Origin: Stenotrophomonas bentonitica
GTDB lineage: Bacteria > Pseudomonadota > Gammaproteobacteria > Xanthomonadales > Xanthomonadaceae
NCBI RefSeq assembly: GCF_013185915.1
Contig: NZ_JAAZUH010000001.1
Location: 310,001-374,000, forward strand
Direction: 5' to 3'
DNA: 64,000 nucleotides
Part shown: positions 20,501 to 28,956 of the stretch, in pieces
Numbering within the stretch: position 1 is the first letter of the stretch
How the letters are laid out: every line of letters starts with the position of its first letter
Translations under genes and position numbers: made by a program
Notes under the pieces: generated by a model
The model's input: the letters and a program-made list of their open reading frames with translations, nothing else
What the model was told of the DNA's origin: nothing
The model's database searches: none

Positions 20501-22173
20501 TGCGCCGTCGCCAACAGGAAAACGACCGTCGTGCCCAAGGCGTGCGCCATGAACTCCGCCGTAAGCTCCACCTTGTGATCGAGCCGAGGCAGAATCAACG
20601 GCGACCCCATTACCGCGCTCAAGCGTCGATATTTCGCAGGGCTGTCCAGCGTGTCATCGGCGGCCAGCGCGCTCAGCTCCTGCACGGTGAACACTCGTTG
20701 GCCGGACCGGATCTTCTCGCCCGCCGCCACGAGCCACTGTTCCCACTGTGCGGCGGAGAACTCGTGGCTCATGGAGACCCCGGCAGTGTCGCGTCCGTAT
20801 TCCCACAGCAACCGATGGGGGGTGACGGCGTCTCCTTCCACCAGCTTGTCCCGAAATCGAACCACCAACGCAAACAACCGAGGATTGCGGGCCAACGCAT
20901 GGAGTTCGGGGTGGAGATCACATCGGGAGAGCCCATGCTTCGCGAGAATCTGATCGAACTCCCCGCCGTCGCGGTCGTCGTAATCCTTGACTGGGATTGA
21001 CACTGCGCGGTCTTGCAATCCCGCGAGCCGGTGCAGATACGTTTCGAAATGATGAGTCCTGGTTGTGGCGATTGCGCGGATCCGACCTCGGAACCGCTCC
21101 GATTGCAGTTGAGCGAACAGCTCTAGCCACTGCACGCTCGCTTGCTGGTTCAGTCCGTCAAACACGACCAGCAGCGCACTCCCCTCCTCGGCCGGACGTT
21201 CCAGCATGCGTTCCAAACGCGCGCGCCAGTGCGTGGAGTCGCGGACCTGCGTCAACTCTTGGAGGCGATCGGCGAGGAAGTCCTTGACAGCGGAGGCCGA
21301 TCCCATGGCCTGCCCGGCTCCGGGAACAGCGGAGGCAGGGATGAGCAGGACCGGCGGCAGGACGTCGGCGCGCTGGATCAGCCAATCGGCGACGGCCCAC
21401 GTCTTGCCCACGCCAAACTGACCGCAGAGGCAAACGGGAGAGCCCGCTGCTGGCGGCGACTCCCACCATGCCTCTAGTTCATGCAGGACCTGCACGCGAT
21501 GCACCAACGGGGTTTTCCCGCCGGTGACCACCTGGCCGAAGTGCGCACGCGATTCGTAGGGATTGGTCCAGATCGCGGTCAATCGATCCCGCGACAGGCG
21601 TCGTAGCGTCTCCGTGCCGATCTGCCACGCCGCCGTGTCGCGCCGCAGGCGCTCCAGGGTGGAATCGACCGCCGGACGCAGTCGACGCGCGATCTTCCCC
21701 GCCTCGACGCCGAGATACTGGGTTACGGCGTCCGGGTTCAAGGCGAACAAGGCGGCGAGCAGTGGGGTCTCGTGCGCCTTCCAATCGATCACGAGCAACG
21801 GCACGCCAAGGCGGTGCGCTTTCGCGAAAAGTGATGCCTCCAACTGCTCGGGTACGTCGCGGGTCGCCGCCAAGACCCACACTTCCAGCCCGGGATCGCG
21901 AGCAATCGCGTCGTCGAGTTCGCCCTGGAGCTCCCGCGCGCTCAGCGAGGTGGTGTCCTTGTAGCGTTTGCACTCGATGCGAAGCGCTCGCTGCTGGCGT
22001 CCGCTCGTACCGGCGTCGCCACCGTTCTGGAAGCCCGACTTAGCGACCGCGACGCTCGTACCGAGCAACTCGCCCATCAGCGATGCCACCAGATGCTCGA
22101 ACTTAGTAGGCGGGTCAACACCCTGTGCAAACGCCCGGAGGCTCTCGAGATCTTGCGGGTCGAACAATGCCAT
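17518..22173 (-). CDS. PD-(D/E)xK nuclease-STAND NTPase, Avs-like antiviral protein
   Basis: A 1551-residue protein; the ATG at 22173 follows GGAG and is preferred to an upstream TTG. Residues 20-130 form an Mrr/restriction-endonuclease-like domain with E26, D53 in GFQNGGDAG and ECK at 67-69. Then come a STAND/NACHT-type ATPase with Walker A GQFGVGKT (251-258), Walker B LLVVFDG (334-340) and a sensor-like IATTR, and over 1000 residues of helical repeats suited to ligand sensing. Nuclease, NTPase and sensor in one chain is the Avs (AVAST) plan; Avs4 in particular carries an Mrr-like nuclease and is of similar length. Known Avs proteins bind phage terminase or portal and then degrade DNA. It is a single-gene locus beside the dif-like site. 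Confidence 0.85.
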   Translation of the reverse strand: MALFDPQDLESLRAFAQGVDPPTKFEHLVASLMGELLGTSVAVAKSGFQNGGDAGTSGRQQRALRIECKRYKDTTSLSARELQGELDDAIARDPGLEVWVLAATRDVPEQLEASLFAKAHRLGVPLLVIDWKAHETPLLAALFALNPDAVTQYLGVEAGKIARRLRPAVDSTLERLRRDTAAWQIGTETLRRLSRDRLTAIWTNPYESRAHFGQVVTGGKTPLVHRVQVLHELEAWWESPPAAGSPVCLCGQFGVGKTWAVADWLIQRADVLPPVLLIPASAVPGAGQAMGSASAVKDFLADRLQELTQVRDSTHWRARLERMLERPAEEGSALLVVFDGLNQQASVQWLELFAQLQSERFRGRIRAIATTRTHHFETYLHRLAGLQDRAVSIPVKDYDDRDGGEFDQILAKHGLSRCDLHPELHALARNPRLFALVVRFRDKLVEGDAVTPHRLLWEYGRDTAGVSMSHEFSAAQWEQWLVAAGEKIRSGQRVFTVQELSALAADDTLDSPAKYRRLSAVMGSPLILPRLDHKVELTAEFMAHALGTTVVFLLATAQTADRQSLQSELDRWLDPISGLDQRADILQAAVAIALQSQYAGSLLGVLVAACLQTQNLAEAHVRDAKALAPELPEGLLDAIELSNRYTHGYCQQIAVAALRGVDRANVRVRQAVLARAHDWFRLISRDVDVRHKAEPQAEGHRRERMLSRLGMDAAGELTVLGEAMRVVDRDEGQWNEHVPALLEGYPLALALPVFRVAAVAASTSFNHTGWNQLRWACLLNPVDPEAVATSARAAAADMLQRVPEPGIAEQLNRRVAELLLYLNGDRKDDEAANAMEVSLGRNFNYNDDYLADPVRSIFSLERRHALDVLNDKSLPLRVRAQRCEAMWTDPSFVPTPAFCDEIAEAAEAIETVSLFTGRNLTAQDNDFRKMQAVMARCAPHALAALRRQLARTPAAASLRAPRSWEINRALLLYGQEEAGAARAMREVGRESHEGEETLAASEWIQAELLDLDALAQASLVIQADLLHIPQSITDNLLPLTTQQVDELIERFGNGSQKQQRDLVVVLVTAPPVLSDSAWAWVVQLTTSDDPMDVRLAFMILESADAKRLGQDLERQGSSFVPGTDAMAAHAATGALMEVTKSHAFDEVASRLAPWRLLEAVRARGGDASEVRVAAEHLDTILAKGPPGVFEVGARLTVERDDDTTSPPWLSVRPPAPLEPRSPEAFRDMFDSDAQAAAQERASEQTEKAIKQARKEGASLYLQFVTREDGLALCRHAPEVVRRWIEGHEGLSNDFRRRVQQAEGLFLAVCEGLLELDPSRGVSLRNALTRAMFTRIVGRAGVPELMHALFRAPESPAVVAARDALLSLEEASTDAELYEIALVAQINGHRDWLEDHIARDAASPLPWRQQRGATLAGFRSDNQLPTADAWAEGPSTSWAEDVARRSARLRHHEACARHWWREYWRLEDREKAYSAWVLFWQCADRRALMWLASEAEASPNSEALKAIKRRQWAVTQPKWKHGAESTHLHLERKFLGRNTEERVWPWRLSRRD

Positions 22174-22514
22174 GGATGGGTCTCCGGCTCGCCACAAAGT
22201 GCGGTCCGCCGCCGATGATCGCCAGCGGCGGACCGCGGATGCGCTACTAGGGATTGCGCTTGCTTGGCAGGAATTTTACCGTAGTTGACGGTGCGCTCCG
22301 GAAAAGCTTCTTGTTTCGCGAGCTCCCTTGTGATCAATTTTCGGTCGACTGCAGGGATCGCCGCCGGGGGGGAACTCCTCGTGCGGAGTCTTCGCTACAT
22401 GCTTCCGCAGTAGCTTGGTCTGCCTGCAGGGACACCCTTCGACTGGCAGGCGTCTACGCTACCCAGGGCTATGCTCTTCTTGCCCGGCTTGGTGACTGCC
22501 CGCCGGGCCACAAG
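22174..22514. other. Intergenic region with a 12-bp perfect hairpin
   Basis: No convincing gene. It contains GCGGTCCGCCGC (22201-22212) and GCGGCGGACCGC (22225-22236), a perfect stem with a 12-base loop, in the presumed leader of the STAND gene. The base composition of the middle part is more AT-rich than the flanks. There is no second dif-like sequence that I can see. Confidence 0.5.
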
Positions 22515-23018
22515 TCAGCCCTGCCGAGGCCGGACTGGAAGCGCATCGCACGCCGGTGTTTTCTGCGGATTGATGCTCTTCATGGCCTGGTGAACCTGGC
22601 GCTGCGCCCTGCACATGGATGTCTGGAACTGCTCGGGGGTCACGCGCGTAAGTGCGTATCGCACCCTTGAATTCTCGAAGTCGGCGGTGGGTGCAAGCAC
22701 GTAGTATCCCCCTTCCTCGAAATCCATCACCTGTTCACTCAGGGAGTAGTGCATCCCATTGAAGTACGTGAGGAACAGCGTATTGCGCCCTGCGGGCACT
22801 TGGACCTCGTAGCCCATAGCATTGGGGCCGCGCACACCCTTTCCATTGACCTTGGATATGATCGCCCCAGGCTCACCCATGTGGTTGATGGCACTCACCA
22901 CATGCGCGACAGGCACGCCGGGTGGCGCAACCCGGACCATCGAATAGTCAAGCTTGCAGGAAGCCAGCACGCACAGAAGCAGCGCGGTAAGTGCGCGAAC
23001 GAACGATTTCAGGACCAT
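22515..23018 (-). CDS. Putative lipoprotein of unknown function
   Basis: A 167-residue protein starting at the ATG at 23018 after AAGGAAG. The signal peptide MVLKSFVRALTALLLCVLA is followed by lipobox SC. The mature part is short and strand-rich (YEVQVPAGRNTLFLTYFNGM) with no family I recognise. It belongs to the row of minus-strand envelope genes that runs to 30.4 kb. Confidence 0.68.
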   Translation of the reverse strand: MVLKSFVRALTALLLCVLASCKLDYSMVRVAPPGVPVAHVVSAINHMGEPGAIISKVNGKGVRGPNAMGYEVQVPAGRNTLFLTYFNGMHYSLSEQVMDFEEGGYYVLAPTADFENSRVRYALTRVTPEQFQTSMCRAQRQVHQAMKSINPQKTPACDALPVRPRQG

Positions 23019-23215
23019 GAATCTTCCTTGACGGGTGCCGGTCCCCACCGACCTTGTTTGCGGAGCATATCGAAATTCGCATAGGCCGAACACTGTGCCG
23101 CGTCAAGGACCTGCAACGACCCGCTCTGCAACGCCCACATCGACAGCCCAAGCGGGGCATGCGCGGCATAAGCTACAGAAAATCCCTGCCTTGGGTCGGC
23201 AGCCGACATTGCCAC
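23009..23215 (-). CDS. Possible 68-residue small protein overlapping the lipoprotein start
   Basis: An ATG-started frame whose stop lies just inside the next gene, which would couple their translation. The composition (AAHAPLGLSMWALQSG...) is protein-like, but there is no known family or clear ribosome-binding site. It could be the 3' end of a degraded gene. Confidence 0.25.
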   Translation of the reverse strand: MAMSAADPRQGFSVAYAAHAPLGLSMWALQSGSLQVLDAAQCSAYANFDMLRKQGRWGPAPVKEDSWS

Positions 23216-23460
23216 GCTACCGGGCTTTCGGTCTCGGCCCGGGGTCCGCTACCGGTCAGAAGCAAAGGCTACACTCATACTCTCCAGACTTTGCTGCCTT
23301 CGGGTACGTCTGACTCATCTAGTCCAGGTAGGTAGACCATCAATTTGAACCCGCCCGGTCGAAAGTGCTCATAACGAAGTTCTGCCCTTGCGGGCAATCG
23401 GGTTGAACGCACAGGTTTGAGCCCGGAACCTCCAAGGTTGCCGCAGAGCCTTCGGCCATA
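23019..23460. other. Gene-poor stretch
   Basis: Apart from the small candidate at 23009-23215 I see no gene. Short minus-strand frames near 23340-23460 have no start signal or recognisable product. There is no clear repeat or terminator. Confidence 0.4.
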
Positions 23461-24054
23461 CTAGCAGTTGGTCTTCCAGGTGGTTGAGACGAACTGGAAC
23501 TGTTCGGCGCTCTGGCGCCAATCCATCTCCTTGTCCACCTCCCGGAGCCGGGGCGGTACGCCTGTCGGTCGAATGTAGGTCTGCAGATTGGCACGCCTGC
23601 CAACCCAGCCGGGTTGAAGCGGTACGACACGCCATGCCTCCCCGCCGACGGAATCGTACTGCACGTACGGCGAGGCCGGCCGGCCCATGTCGTACCAGGT
23701 GCTGCAGAACATGTAGGTAGCCACAACCGACCACGTCGATGAAGCCCGGTCGTAATCCATGACGACCGGAATCAGGCCCGACCGCCATACGGGCGGCTTG
23801 GCATAGCCGTCCAGCTGGGGGATCCGTATCGTTGTCTCCTCGGGGATCCAACCGGTTGCACGCATTGCAATGTCGCGCGTGATGCGCCCCTTCGCGGTGC
23901 GTTCGACCTCGATCAGCCGGTCGTCGGAGAGTCGCACTTCCTCTTTCCACGACTCACTCATCCGACTGCAACCGACCGTCGCCAGGACCAGCGTGCACAG
24001 CAGCGTCTGACGAAGAACGGGCACCAAGGCGATGGTCGCCACTGCAATCTTCAT
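23461..24054 (-). CDS. Putative lipoprotein of unknown function
   Basis: A 197-residue protein. The ATG at 24054 is preferred because GGAG lies 8 bases upstream and it gives the signal peptide MKIAVATIALVPVLRQTLL with lipobox TVGC. The mature protein contains an RITRDIAMRATGWIPEETTI segment and several Trp/Tyr residues; no family is recognised. It lies 20 bases after the membrane-protein gene at 24075-24809 and probably shares its transcript. Confidence 0.68.
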   Translation of the reverse strand: MKIAVATIALVPVLRQTLLCTLVLATVGCSRMSESWKEEVRLSDDRLIEVERTAKGRITRDIAMRATGWIPEETTIRIPQLDGYAKPPVWRSGLIPVVMDYDRASSTWSVVATYMFCSTWYDMGRPASPYVQYDSVGGEAWRVVPLQPGWVGRRANLQTYIRPTGVPPRLREVDKEMDWRQSAEQFQFVSTTWKTNC

Positions 24055-24074
24055 GCTGGATGCTCCAATCATTG

Positions 24075-24809
24075 TCAGGGGGCAGTGGTAGCGCTTTGAC
24101 ATGATACGTCTGCCAACGACGCTTCCAGCAAGTTGACATAGGTGTCCAGTCTTATCCGCATGCCCACCAGCATCCAGCCGAGTACAAACAACAGAACCAT
24201 GGTGGCAATCAGCATGCCCGAGACAAGATTCACATCGAATGCAGCCGCCCAGTCGCCCCACTTCCAGTTGCGGAACTGAAGATAGAGCGCCACCAGCATG
24301 GGAAACGGCCCAAGCTTCTGCAGGCCGCCGTACATCAGGCCCATTCGTTCCGTCATGCTTTGACGCAGGTTGTTGGCGAAGCGGAGGCGCTGCTCGCGTT
24401 GGTGGCGAGGAAACTCCCTGAGCCTGGCAACCAGGTCCCCCCAGTAGGCGAAGTCGCCGTCCATCTCATCTGCGTGGGTCTGCCGGGGCTTGATGTACTG
24501 CCGCCCTTCCCTCTTAAGCATCAGGGCGAAAGACAGTAGAAGACCTGATACTTCGACCAGGAGGCAGGCCTTCAGGATGAGCAGCATCGATTCAGCAGGA
24601 ATGACCACTCCTGCCAAGGCCCCTATCACAAGCCCGATTCCGGTCGCGCCCACCCCGACCCACATGGCTGACTTCTCAAGGCGCGAAGGCTTCGGGTAGA
24701 TACCTTGGGTGGCATATCCTTGCACCTGTTCAAACAGCCAGGAAAAGGTCAGGTGCCTTGCGTCCGCCCTACCCTGCGCTTCGTCTCCACTACCTACCTG
24801 CATGTCCAT
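24075..24809 (-). CDS. Four-helix membrane protein of unknown function
   Basis: A 244-residue protein from the ATG at 24809. Two adjacent membrane helices around residues 50-95 and another pair (about 170-225) flank a charged cytoplasmic loop (LREFPRHQREQRLRF). No family is recognised. Its first residues MDMQV.S.D...QGR and the DNA just upstream match the start of the serine hydrolase gene at 27203, so the 5' regions are duplicated. It is followed by a lipoprotein gene. Confidence 0.65.
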   Translation of the reverse strand: MDMQVGSGDEAQGRADARHLTFSWLFEQVQGYATQGIYPKPSRLEKSAMWVGVGATGIGLVIGALAGVVIPAESMLLILKACLLVEVSGLLLSFALMLKREGRQYIKPRQTHADEMDGDFAYWGDLVARLREFPRHQREQRLRFANNLRQSMTERMGLMYGGLQKLGPFPMLVALYLQFRNWKWGDWAAAFDVNLVSGMLIATMVLLFVLGWMLVGMRIRLDTYVNLLEASLADVSCQSATTAP

Positions 24810-24830
24810 TGCGGCAACCCTTGAAGTGTT
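24770..24830 (-). repeat. Gene-leader repeat, copy 1
   Basis: About 60 bases covering the ribosome-binding site and first codons of the membrane-protein gene. It closely matches 27163-27225; for example both carry TACCTGCAT.TCCATTGCGG. See the finding on duplicated leaders. Confidence 0.6.
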
Positions 24831-24969
24831 CGGGGCGTGTGGGGAAATGTTTGCCATCTTCGGCGGTGCTTGGCTTACACGCTAGGCAGTGGGCTGATGC
24901 TGACCTTTCACACGCCATTGGCTGATCAGCGCTGGCTACAGTCGCGCCCCCGCCTGTTGCCACTACGCT

Positions 24970-25344
24970 CTAGCGAAGCCGGTTGTAGTAGTTCCCTGCG
25001 AAATCTATCTGAACGTTCTCGTGACTGTCGTACTCGAACCGAACATCGAGGCTTGATTTAGGTCCTCGCCCAACCTCCTCAAGCGCCTGCAAAGCAGCTC
25101 CCTCAATTTCGGAAGCAAGTCCCGTCTCCTGGGCGCTAGCAGCTTGTGTGTTCGATTGGAAGAAAACGAACACGCCAAAGCTATTTGTTGCACGTGAGTA
25201 CAGTACAAATACCTGATGGACCCCCCGAGATCCGAACCGGGTCACGATCTGTCTACGGACATCAGCCAACCCCTGATCGGCCTTCTTCATTGCCGCTTTG
25301 GCCCGCGCAAAATCTTCTGGAGAAGGAACGCTGTTCTTACTCAT
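24970..25344 (-). CDS. Hypothetical protein, 124 residues
   Basis: Small cytoplasmic-looking protein with no signal peptide. It begins with a charged helix (EDFARAKAAMKKADQGL) and continues with strands that include FGVFVFFQSN and VRFEYDSHENVQIDF. The pattern resembles immunity or DUF-type proteins but I recognise no family. It is flanked by two genes that share a duplicated leader. Confidence 0.6.
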   Translation of the reverse strand: MSKNSVPSPEDFARAKAAMKKADQGLADVRRQIVTRFGSRGVHQVFVLYSRATNSFGVFVFFQSNTQAASAQETGLASEIEGAALQALEEVGRGPKSSLDVRFEYDSHENVQIDFAGNYYNRLR

Positions 25345-25502
25345 CGCTCTGCCTGCCAGGCCTCTTAACCCATCCGTGGAAGTACTTCATCTTGACCGAA
25401 TTTCTGACTGCAGAAACTGGCGCCGATCCCATTGGGCTAGTTGGCAGATCATAGCCACAATCGATTCGGCCGTATACGGCGCTTATCGGATTGGACAAAT
25501 CG

Positions 25503-27203
25503 TTACGGGCCGGTGGGGGTCAGTTGGCGGTTCGTACGGACCTTCCGAAAGGGAAGCTCATGCAACCCGTCGGGCGCAATCGCCAGACCGTTCACGCGAC
25601 CGCTGTTGTCCCGCTTGAAGACCACCAGAGTGCTTTGCATCTGCGGCAGGTCCTGCGCTTCAAAGACGTCCGTCGCACGTGGTTGCAGGGTTGCTGCAAG
25701 GTGCGACAAGCCGCGCAGTGTCATCTTCAACTGCTTGCCATCGAACGTGACGTCGTAGCTCGCGAGTAGCTCGTCGCTGGTGAAACGTCCTTGATACTCA
25801 CCGGGAGTCGTTACGATCGAGTCTGACTTGGACACGCGCTCCCATTCCACCGCATTGCCGTAGCTGCGACGCGTTATCCGCTCAGGATGCTTGTCATCAA
25901 GCTGATAGGTGTACGGCCCCATCACGAACTCGGCACCGTCCAGTCTGGCCTTGGTTGGGAACGTCCATAGTGCCAGCTGGCCATTGTCGATGCGGCGATA
26001 AACTCCGTTGCGCGCCGAAAGGTCATCTGACCCTTGGGCTGGACCTGTCTCTCGCGCCGGGGCGTCCGCGGGCAGGAAGAGGTCGACAAGGTCGTACGGG
26101 TCGACGTTGTCTGCATCGCTGTTGCACACGTAGGACACCGAAAGGTCGGCCTCCGGGTAACGCGCCACCCAGGCCATGTAGTTGCCGTTGTAGCCGCCGT
26201 GTTTAACTTCGTGGAAGCCACGATACTTGCCGACGAACTCACCGCGCGCGTAGTCGGTGACGAAGCCGTTGCTCAGCGTGGCTCGTTCCTCCAGTTGGGC
26301 GGTCAGCTCTGGGCCATATGCGTTGCGCGACAAGGCGGTGTTCCAGCGCTGCAGGTCGCCAGCGGTGGTCAGTAGGTTGCCGTGGCCATACGTGTTTCGA
26401 TCCGTCAGAGACTGTACAAAGCGCGGCGGTTGGCCATCGTGGGCCGGTTCCTGCATCACGTAGCCGTAGGCGCGCTTGTCCACAAGCTGCTGGCTGTCGA
26501 CCTCCCACTGGGTACGCGTCATGCCGGCAGGCTGGAAGAGTCGTTCGCGGCTGAAGTCCTGGAGGCTCCGCCCGGTAACTCGCTCAACGATGATCGCCAA
26601 CAGGACGTAGCCCGTGTTGCTGTACGAATACGACTCGCCGGGTGCATGGTTCAACGACTGAAGCCGCGACGCGTAGTCCAGGATATCCTGGTTGCGTTGC
26701 GGCAATGCATCCCGCCCGACCAACCAATCGGTGTATCGAAAGTCGCGCAAGCCGCTTGTGTGGCTGAGCAGGTTGTCGATCGATATTGGCCTTCGCTGCG
26801 CCGGGAGCTCGGGCAAATACTTGCGAATGTCATCTCCAAGGGAAAGCTTCCCTTCGTTGGCCAGCAGCAGCACGGCGGCGGCGGTGAACTGCTTGCTTGC
26901 CGACGCGATGTTGAACACGCTGTCGACCTCCAGGGCGACATTGCGTTCAAGGTCTGCCTGACCGTAGGCACGCAGCAGGTCGACGTTCTTCGAATGCACT
27001 CCGAGTACGCAGCCTGGAGTCTTGTCTAAGACGCCCTGCATCATGATCTTGTCGACCGCATTGACGACTTCCGGTGAGGGCTCAATGGCAACCGGGTTCG
27101 CAGTCGCAGTGGAGACGCAGCCGCCGAACAGCAGGGAAAGGGCCAGGCCACCTACGGCTACCCTACCCTGCCTTCCGTCGCGACTGCTTACCTGCATATC
27201 CAT
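25503..27203 (-). CDS. Serine hydrolase of the class C beta-lactamase/PBP family, lipoprotein
   Basis: A 566-residue protein from the ATG at 27203. The signal peptide ends in lipobox FGGC (C29). Catalytic motifs are SASK (S101, K104), YSN (194-196) and HGG (335-337, replacing KTG), as in D-aminopeptidase/esterase members of this fold. A C-terminal domain of about 150 residues is strand-rich. It is likely a periplasmic peptidase or esterase acting on cell-wall or small substrates; true beta-lactamase activity is not implied. Its leader is duplicated at 24.8 kb. Confidence 0.85.
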   Translation of the reverse strand: MDMQVSSRDGRQGRVAVGGLALSLLFGGCVSTATANPVAIEPSPEVVNAVDKIMMQGVLDKTPGCVLGVHSKNVDLLRAYGQADLERNVALEVDSVFNIASASKQFTAAAVLLLANEGKLSLGDDIRKYLPELPAQRRPISIDNLLSHTSGLRDFRYTDWLVGRDALPQRNQDILDYASRLQSLNHAPGESYSYSNTGYVLLAIIVERVTGRSLQDFSRERLFQPAGMTRTQWEVDSQQLVDKRAYGYVMQEPAHDGQPPRFVQSLTDRNTYGHGNLLTTAGDLQRWNTALSRNAYGPELTAQLEERATLSNGFVTDYARGEFVGKYRGFHEVKHGGYNGNYMAWVARYPEADLSVSYVCNSDADNVDPYDLVDLFLPADAPARETGPAQGSDDLSARNGVYRRIDNGQLALWTFPTKARLDGAEFVMGPYTYQLDDKHPERITRRSYGNAVEWERVSKSDSIVTTPGEYQGRFTSDELLASYDVTFDGKQLKMTLRGLSHLAATLQPRATDVFEAQDLPQMQSTLVVFKRDNSGRVNGLAIAPDGLHELPFRKVRTNRQLTPTGP

Positions 27204-27225
27204 TGCGGTATCCCTTCGAGTGCGT
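27163..27225 (-). repeat. Gene-leader repeat, copy 2
   Basis: Matches 24770-24830 in the ribosome-binding-site region and first codons, but the coding sequences diverge soon after MDMQV. Confidence 0.6.
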
Positions 27226-27267
27226 GGCGGGGGCGCTGCTTCACTTTGAGTCGTATTGAACGCGGGC

Positions 27268-27924
27268 TCAAGTGATCCAGGTGGAACGTATGTCACGGAT
27301 CACCCATTCTCCCTTGATCTTGGCCAGGTGGATCTCCCAGCCTGCGCCGCACCTGTAGCTGCAGGTGCGGCCGAGATTGACCACAGCCGTGGTCAATGAC
27401 GGGTACGTCGGAAGACTGAGCGTGATCACACCAGTGGCATCTGGATATGCAGCATAGAAGTTTCCCCAACCGCCTACGAGCGTGGTGTTCGTTTTGCCGT
27501 GATAAGGCCTGCTGAAGAGGTCCTTAAGCTTGCGCGAGTCAACAATCTCAACCTTGGCGCAGGCAAGTTCGTCCGGGAAGTTCTCGAGGCTCCGGCTGCT
27601 GCGACTCTGGTTCTCATCGCTGGGCTTGGAATCCAATACGACCGGACTGCGTGCTTCACACGCTCTTTTCATCACAGCGCGAAGAACGGCAATGTCGTTT
27701 GCTTTTTCGAACGCCGCCGGCGCCTGGAATGCGGATGGCGGATCAACGACCTCGAGGGGCACCTGAAGCGGCTTGGTCTTTGGGCCCATGAACGCCAGGA
27801 GGACCATAGCTGCAACGAGAATGGCAGATATGGCGACAATGCGACCCCAGCGAAGGCGCGCTGGTAACACCAAGGGCCTGCGGGCGCTTCTAACGTCCAC
27901 TCTTGAATTCCCAATCGCTGACAC
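27268..27924 (-). CDS. Single-pass membrane protein of unknown function
   Basis: Up to 218 residues from a GTG at 27924, or 210 from a GTG at 27900; the choice is uncertain and both overlap the upstream gene's end. One membrane helix (VAISAILVAAMVLLAF) follows a basic N-terminus, so the body faces the periplasm. The C-terminal half, with C-Y-R-C and WVIRDI, resembles NTF2-like or SH3-like folds only vaguely. It is translationally linked to the gene at 27890. Confidence 0.6.
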   Translation of the reverse strand: MSAIGNSRVDVRSARRPLVLPARLRWGRIVAISAILVAAMVLLAFMGPKTKPLQVPLEVVDPPSAFQAPAAFEKANDIAVLRAVMKRACEARSPVVLDSKPSDENQSRSSRSLENFPDELACAKVEIVDSRKLKDLFSRPYHGKTNTTLVGGWGNFYAAYPDATGVITLSLPTYPSLTTAVVNLGRTCSYRCGAGWEIHLAKIKGEWVIRDIRSTWIT

Positions 27925-28333
27925 TGAAAGGATTGATAACCAGAACGGTAGCGTCCGGATTCAGGTGCGCACCGTGGTCTTCGGCGATCCGGCCTCGTAC
28001 GGTCACCATCGCTTCAACGACGCATAGATATGGCTTATCTTCAGATTCGCAGAGCGCCTTCCGCGCTGCGTTGAAGTCATCGACCGAGGCTTCGCGCTCC
28101 GGCACTCGGAACCCAATGTCCAGCATGCCATGGCGGCAACCGGGATCAGTCAAAAACTCAAAGTGCATTGAATCAGTGGTGTAGCTTGCGGTGACAGTCA
28201 CCACCTTGCCCAGATAGAGTTCTGGACGTTCGCGAATGGCGCAGATCGAGGCGCTTTCTTGAAGCTCCTGGGCCTCCTTACTGCTCTCAAACCTACCTCT
28301 TAATGCCCGGCCAAGGCGTTGATCTCCGCGCAC
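27890..28333 (-). CDS. Hypothetical protein with uncertain 5' end
   Basis: A 147-residue frame from a GTG at 28333 that overlaps the end of the upstream NAD(P)-binding gene by 34 bases. No ATG, GTG or TTG occurs in frame after that overlap until well into the protein. It contains CAIRERPELYLGKVVTVTA and strand-rich sequence as in OB-like secreted proteins. Relatives of this kind normally have a signal peptide, which is missing here, so the 5' end may have been lost. Confidence 0.5.
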   Translation of the reverse strand: MRGDQRLGRALRGRFESSKEAQELQESASICAIRERPELYLGKVVTVTASYTTDSMHFEFLTDPGCRHGMLDIGFRVPEREASVDDFNAARKALCESEDKPYLCVVEAMVTVRGRIAEDHGAHLNPDATVLVINPFSVSDWEFKSGR

Positions 28334-28956
28334 TCAACAGCCGCCGGGGGCTGCGCTTGCGATGCCAGCGCGATCATAGCTCGGCCGATGGCCTCGTTGC
28401 TCGTCACCATCGAGGGGGCCATGTGCTCGGCCACCTTCATCAGCGGTCCACCCAGGAGGTAAAGGGGCTTCAGCGCGCCGTGGCGGGTTCCGGTATGTTC
28501 GACCGGCCGTACCCCGCCCGGTCGGAGCATCACGGTACGTATGGGCAGTGCCCCAAGTGCCTGCTCGGTTTCGCCCTTGATCCGCAGCGGCATGACCCGG
28601 CTGGTTGGGTCGGCGTAGGCACCCGACACGTAAAGGAAGCAACCCGCTGGGTTTGCCTTGGCCCAGGCTCGCGCGACCGCGAGGGTGGCCTCCAGCGTGA
28701 CATGCCGGTACTCCGTTTCGGGCGTGCCAACCGGGGGCGCGCCCGCGCAGTAGAAGCAGGCGTCGAAGCCTGAAAGGCGGTCGGCAATCGATGAGGCCTG
28801 CATGAAGTCAGAGAGGGCGATTTCGTCCTTTCCCGGGCCGGCATCGTCCGGTTTGCGGACCAGTGCCGCCATCCGGTCGACCGCCGTGGACGCCTCGCAG
28901 GCGCGTACCACGCCCTGCCCCACCAGCCCGGTTGCACCGGTCACCAGAACTTTCAT
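28300..28956 (-). CDS. NAD(P)H-binding Rossmann-fold epimerase-like protein
   Basis: A 218-residue atypical short-chain dehydrogenase from the ATG at 28956. The dinucleotide motif GATGLVGQG lies at residues 7-15, and FYCAGAPPVGTPE and YVSGAY follow at the usual positions of the NmrA/TDP-sugar-reductase group. It probably oxidises or reduces a small cytoplasmic metabolite or acts as a redox sensor. The substrate is not predictable. The downstream gene start lies inside its 3' end. Confidence 0.82.
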   Translation of the reverse strand: MKVLVTGATGLVGQGVVRACEASTAVDRMAALVRKPDDAGPGKDEIALSDFMQASSIADRLSGFDACFYCAGAPPVGTPETEYRHVTLEATLAVARAWAKANPAGCFLYVSGAYADPTSRVMPLRIKGETEQALGALPIRTVMLRPGGVRPVEHTGTRHGALKPLYLLGGPLMKVAEHMAPSMVTSNEAIGRAMIALASQAQPPAAVECAEINALAGH

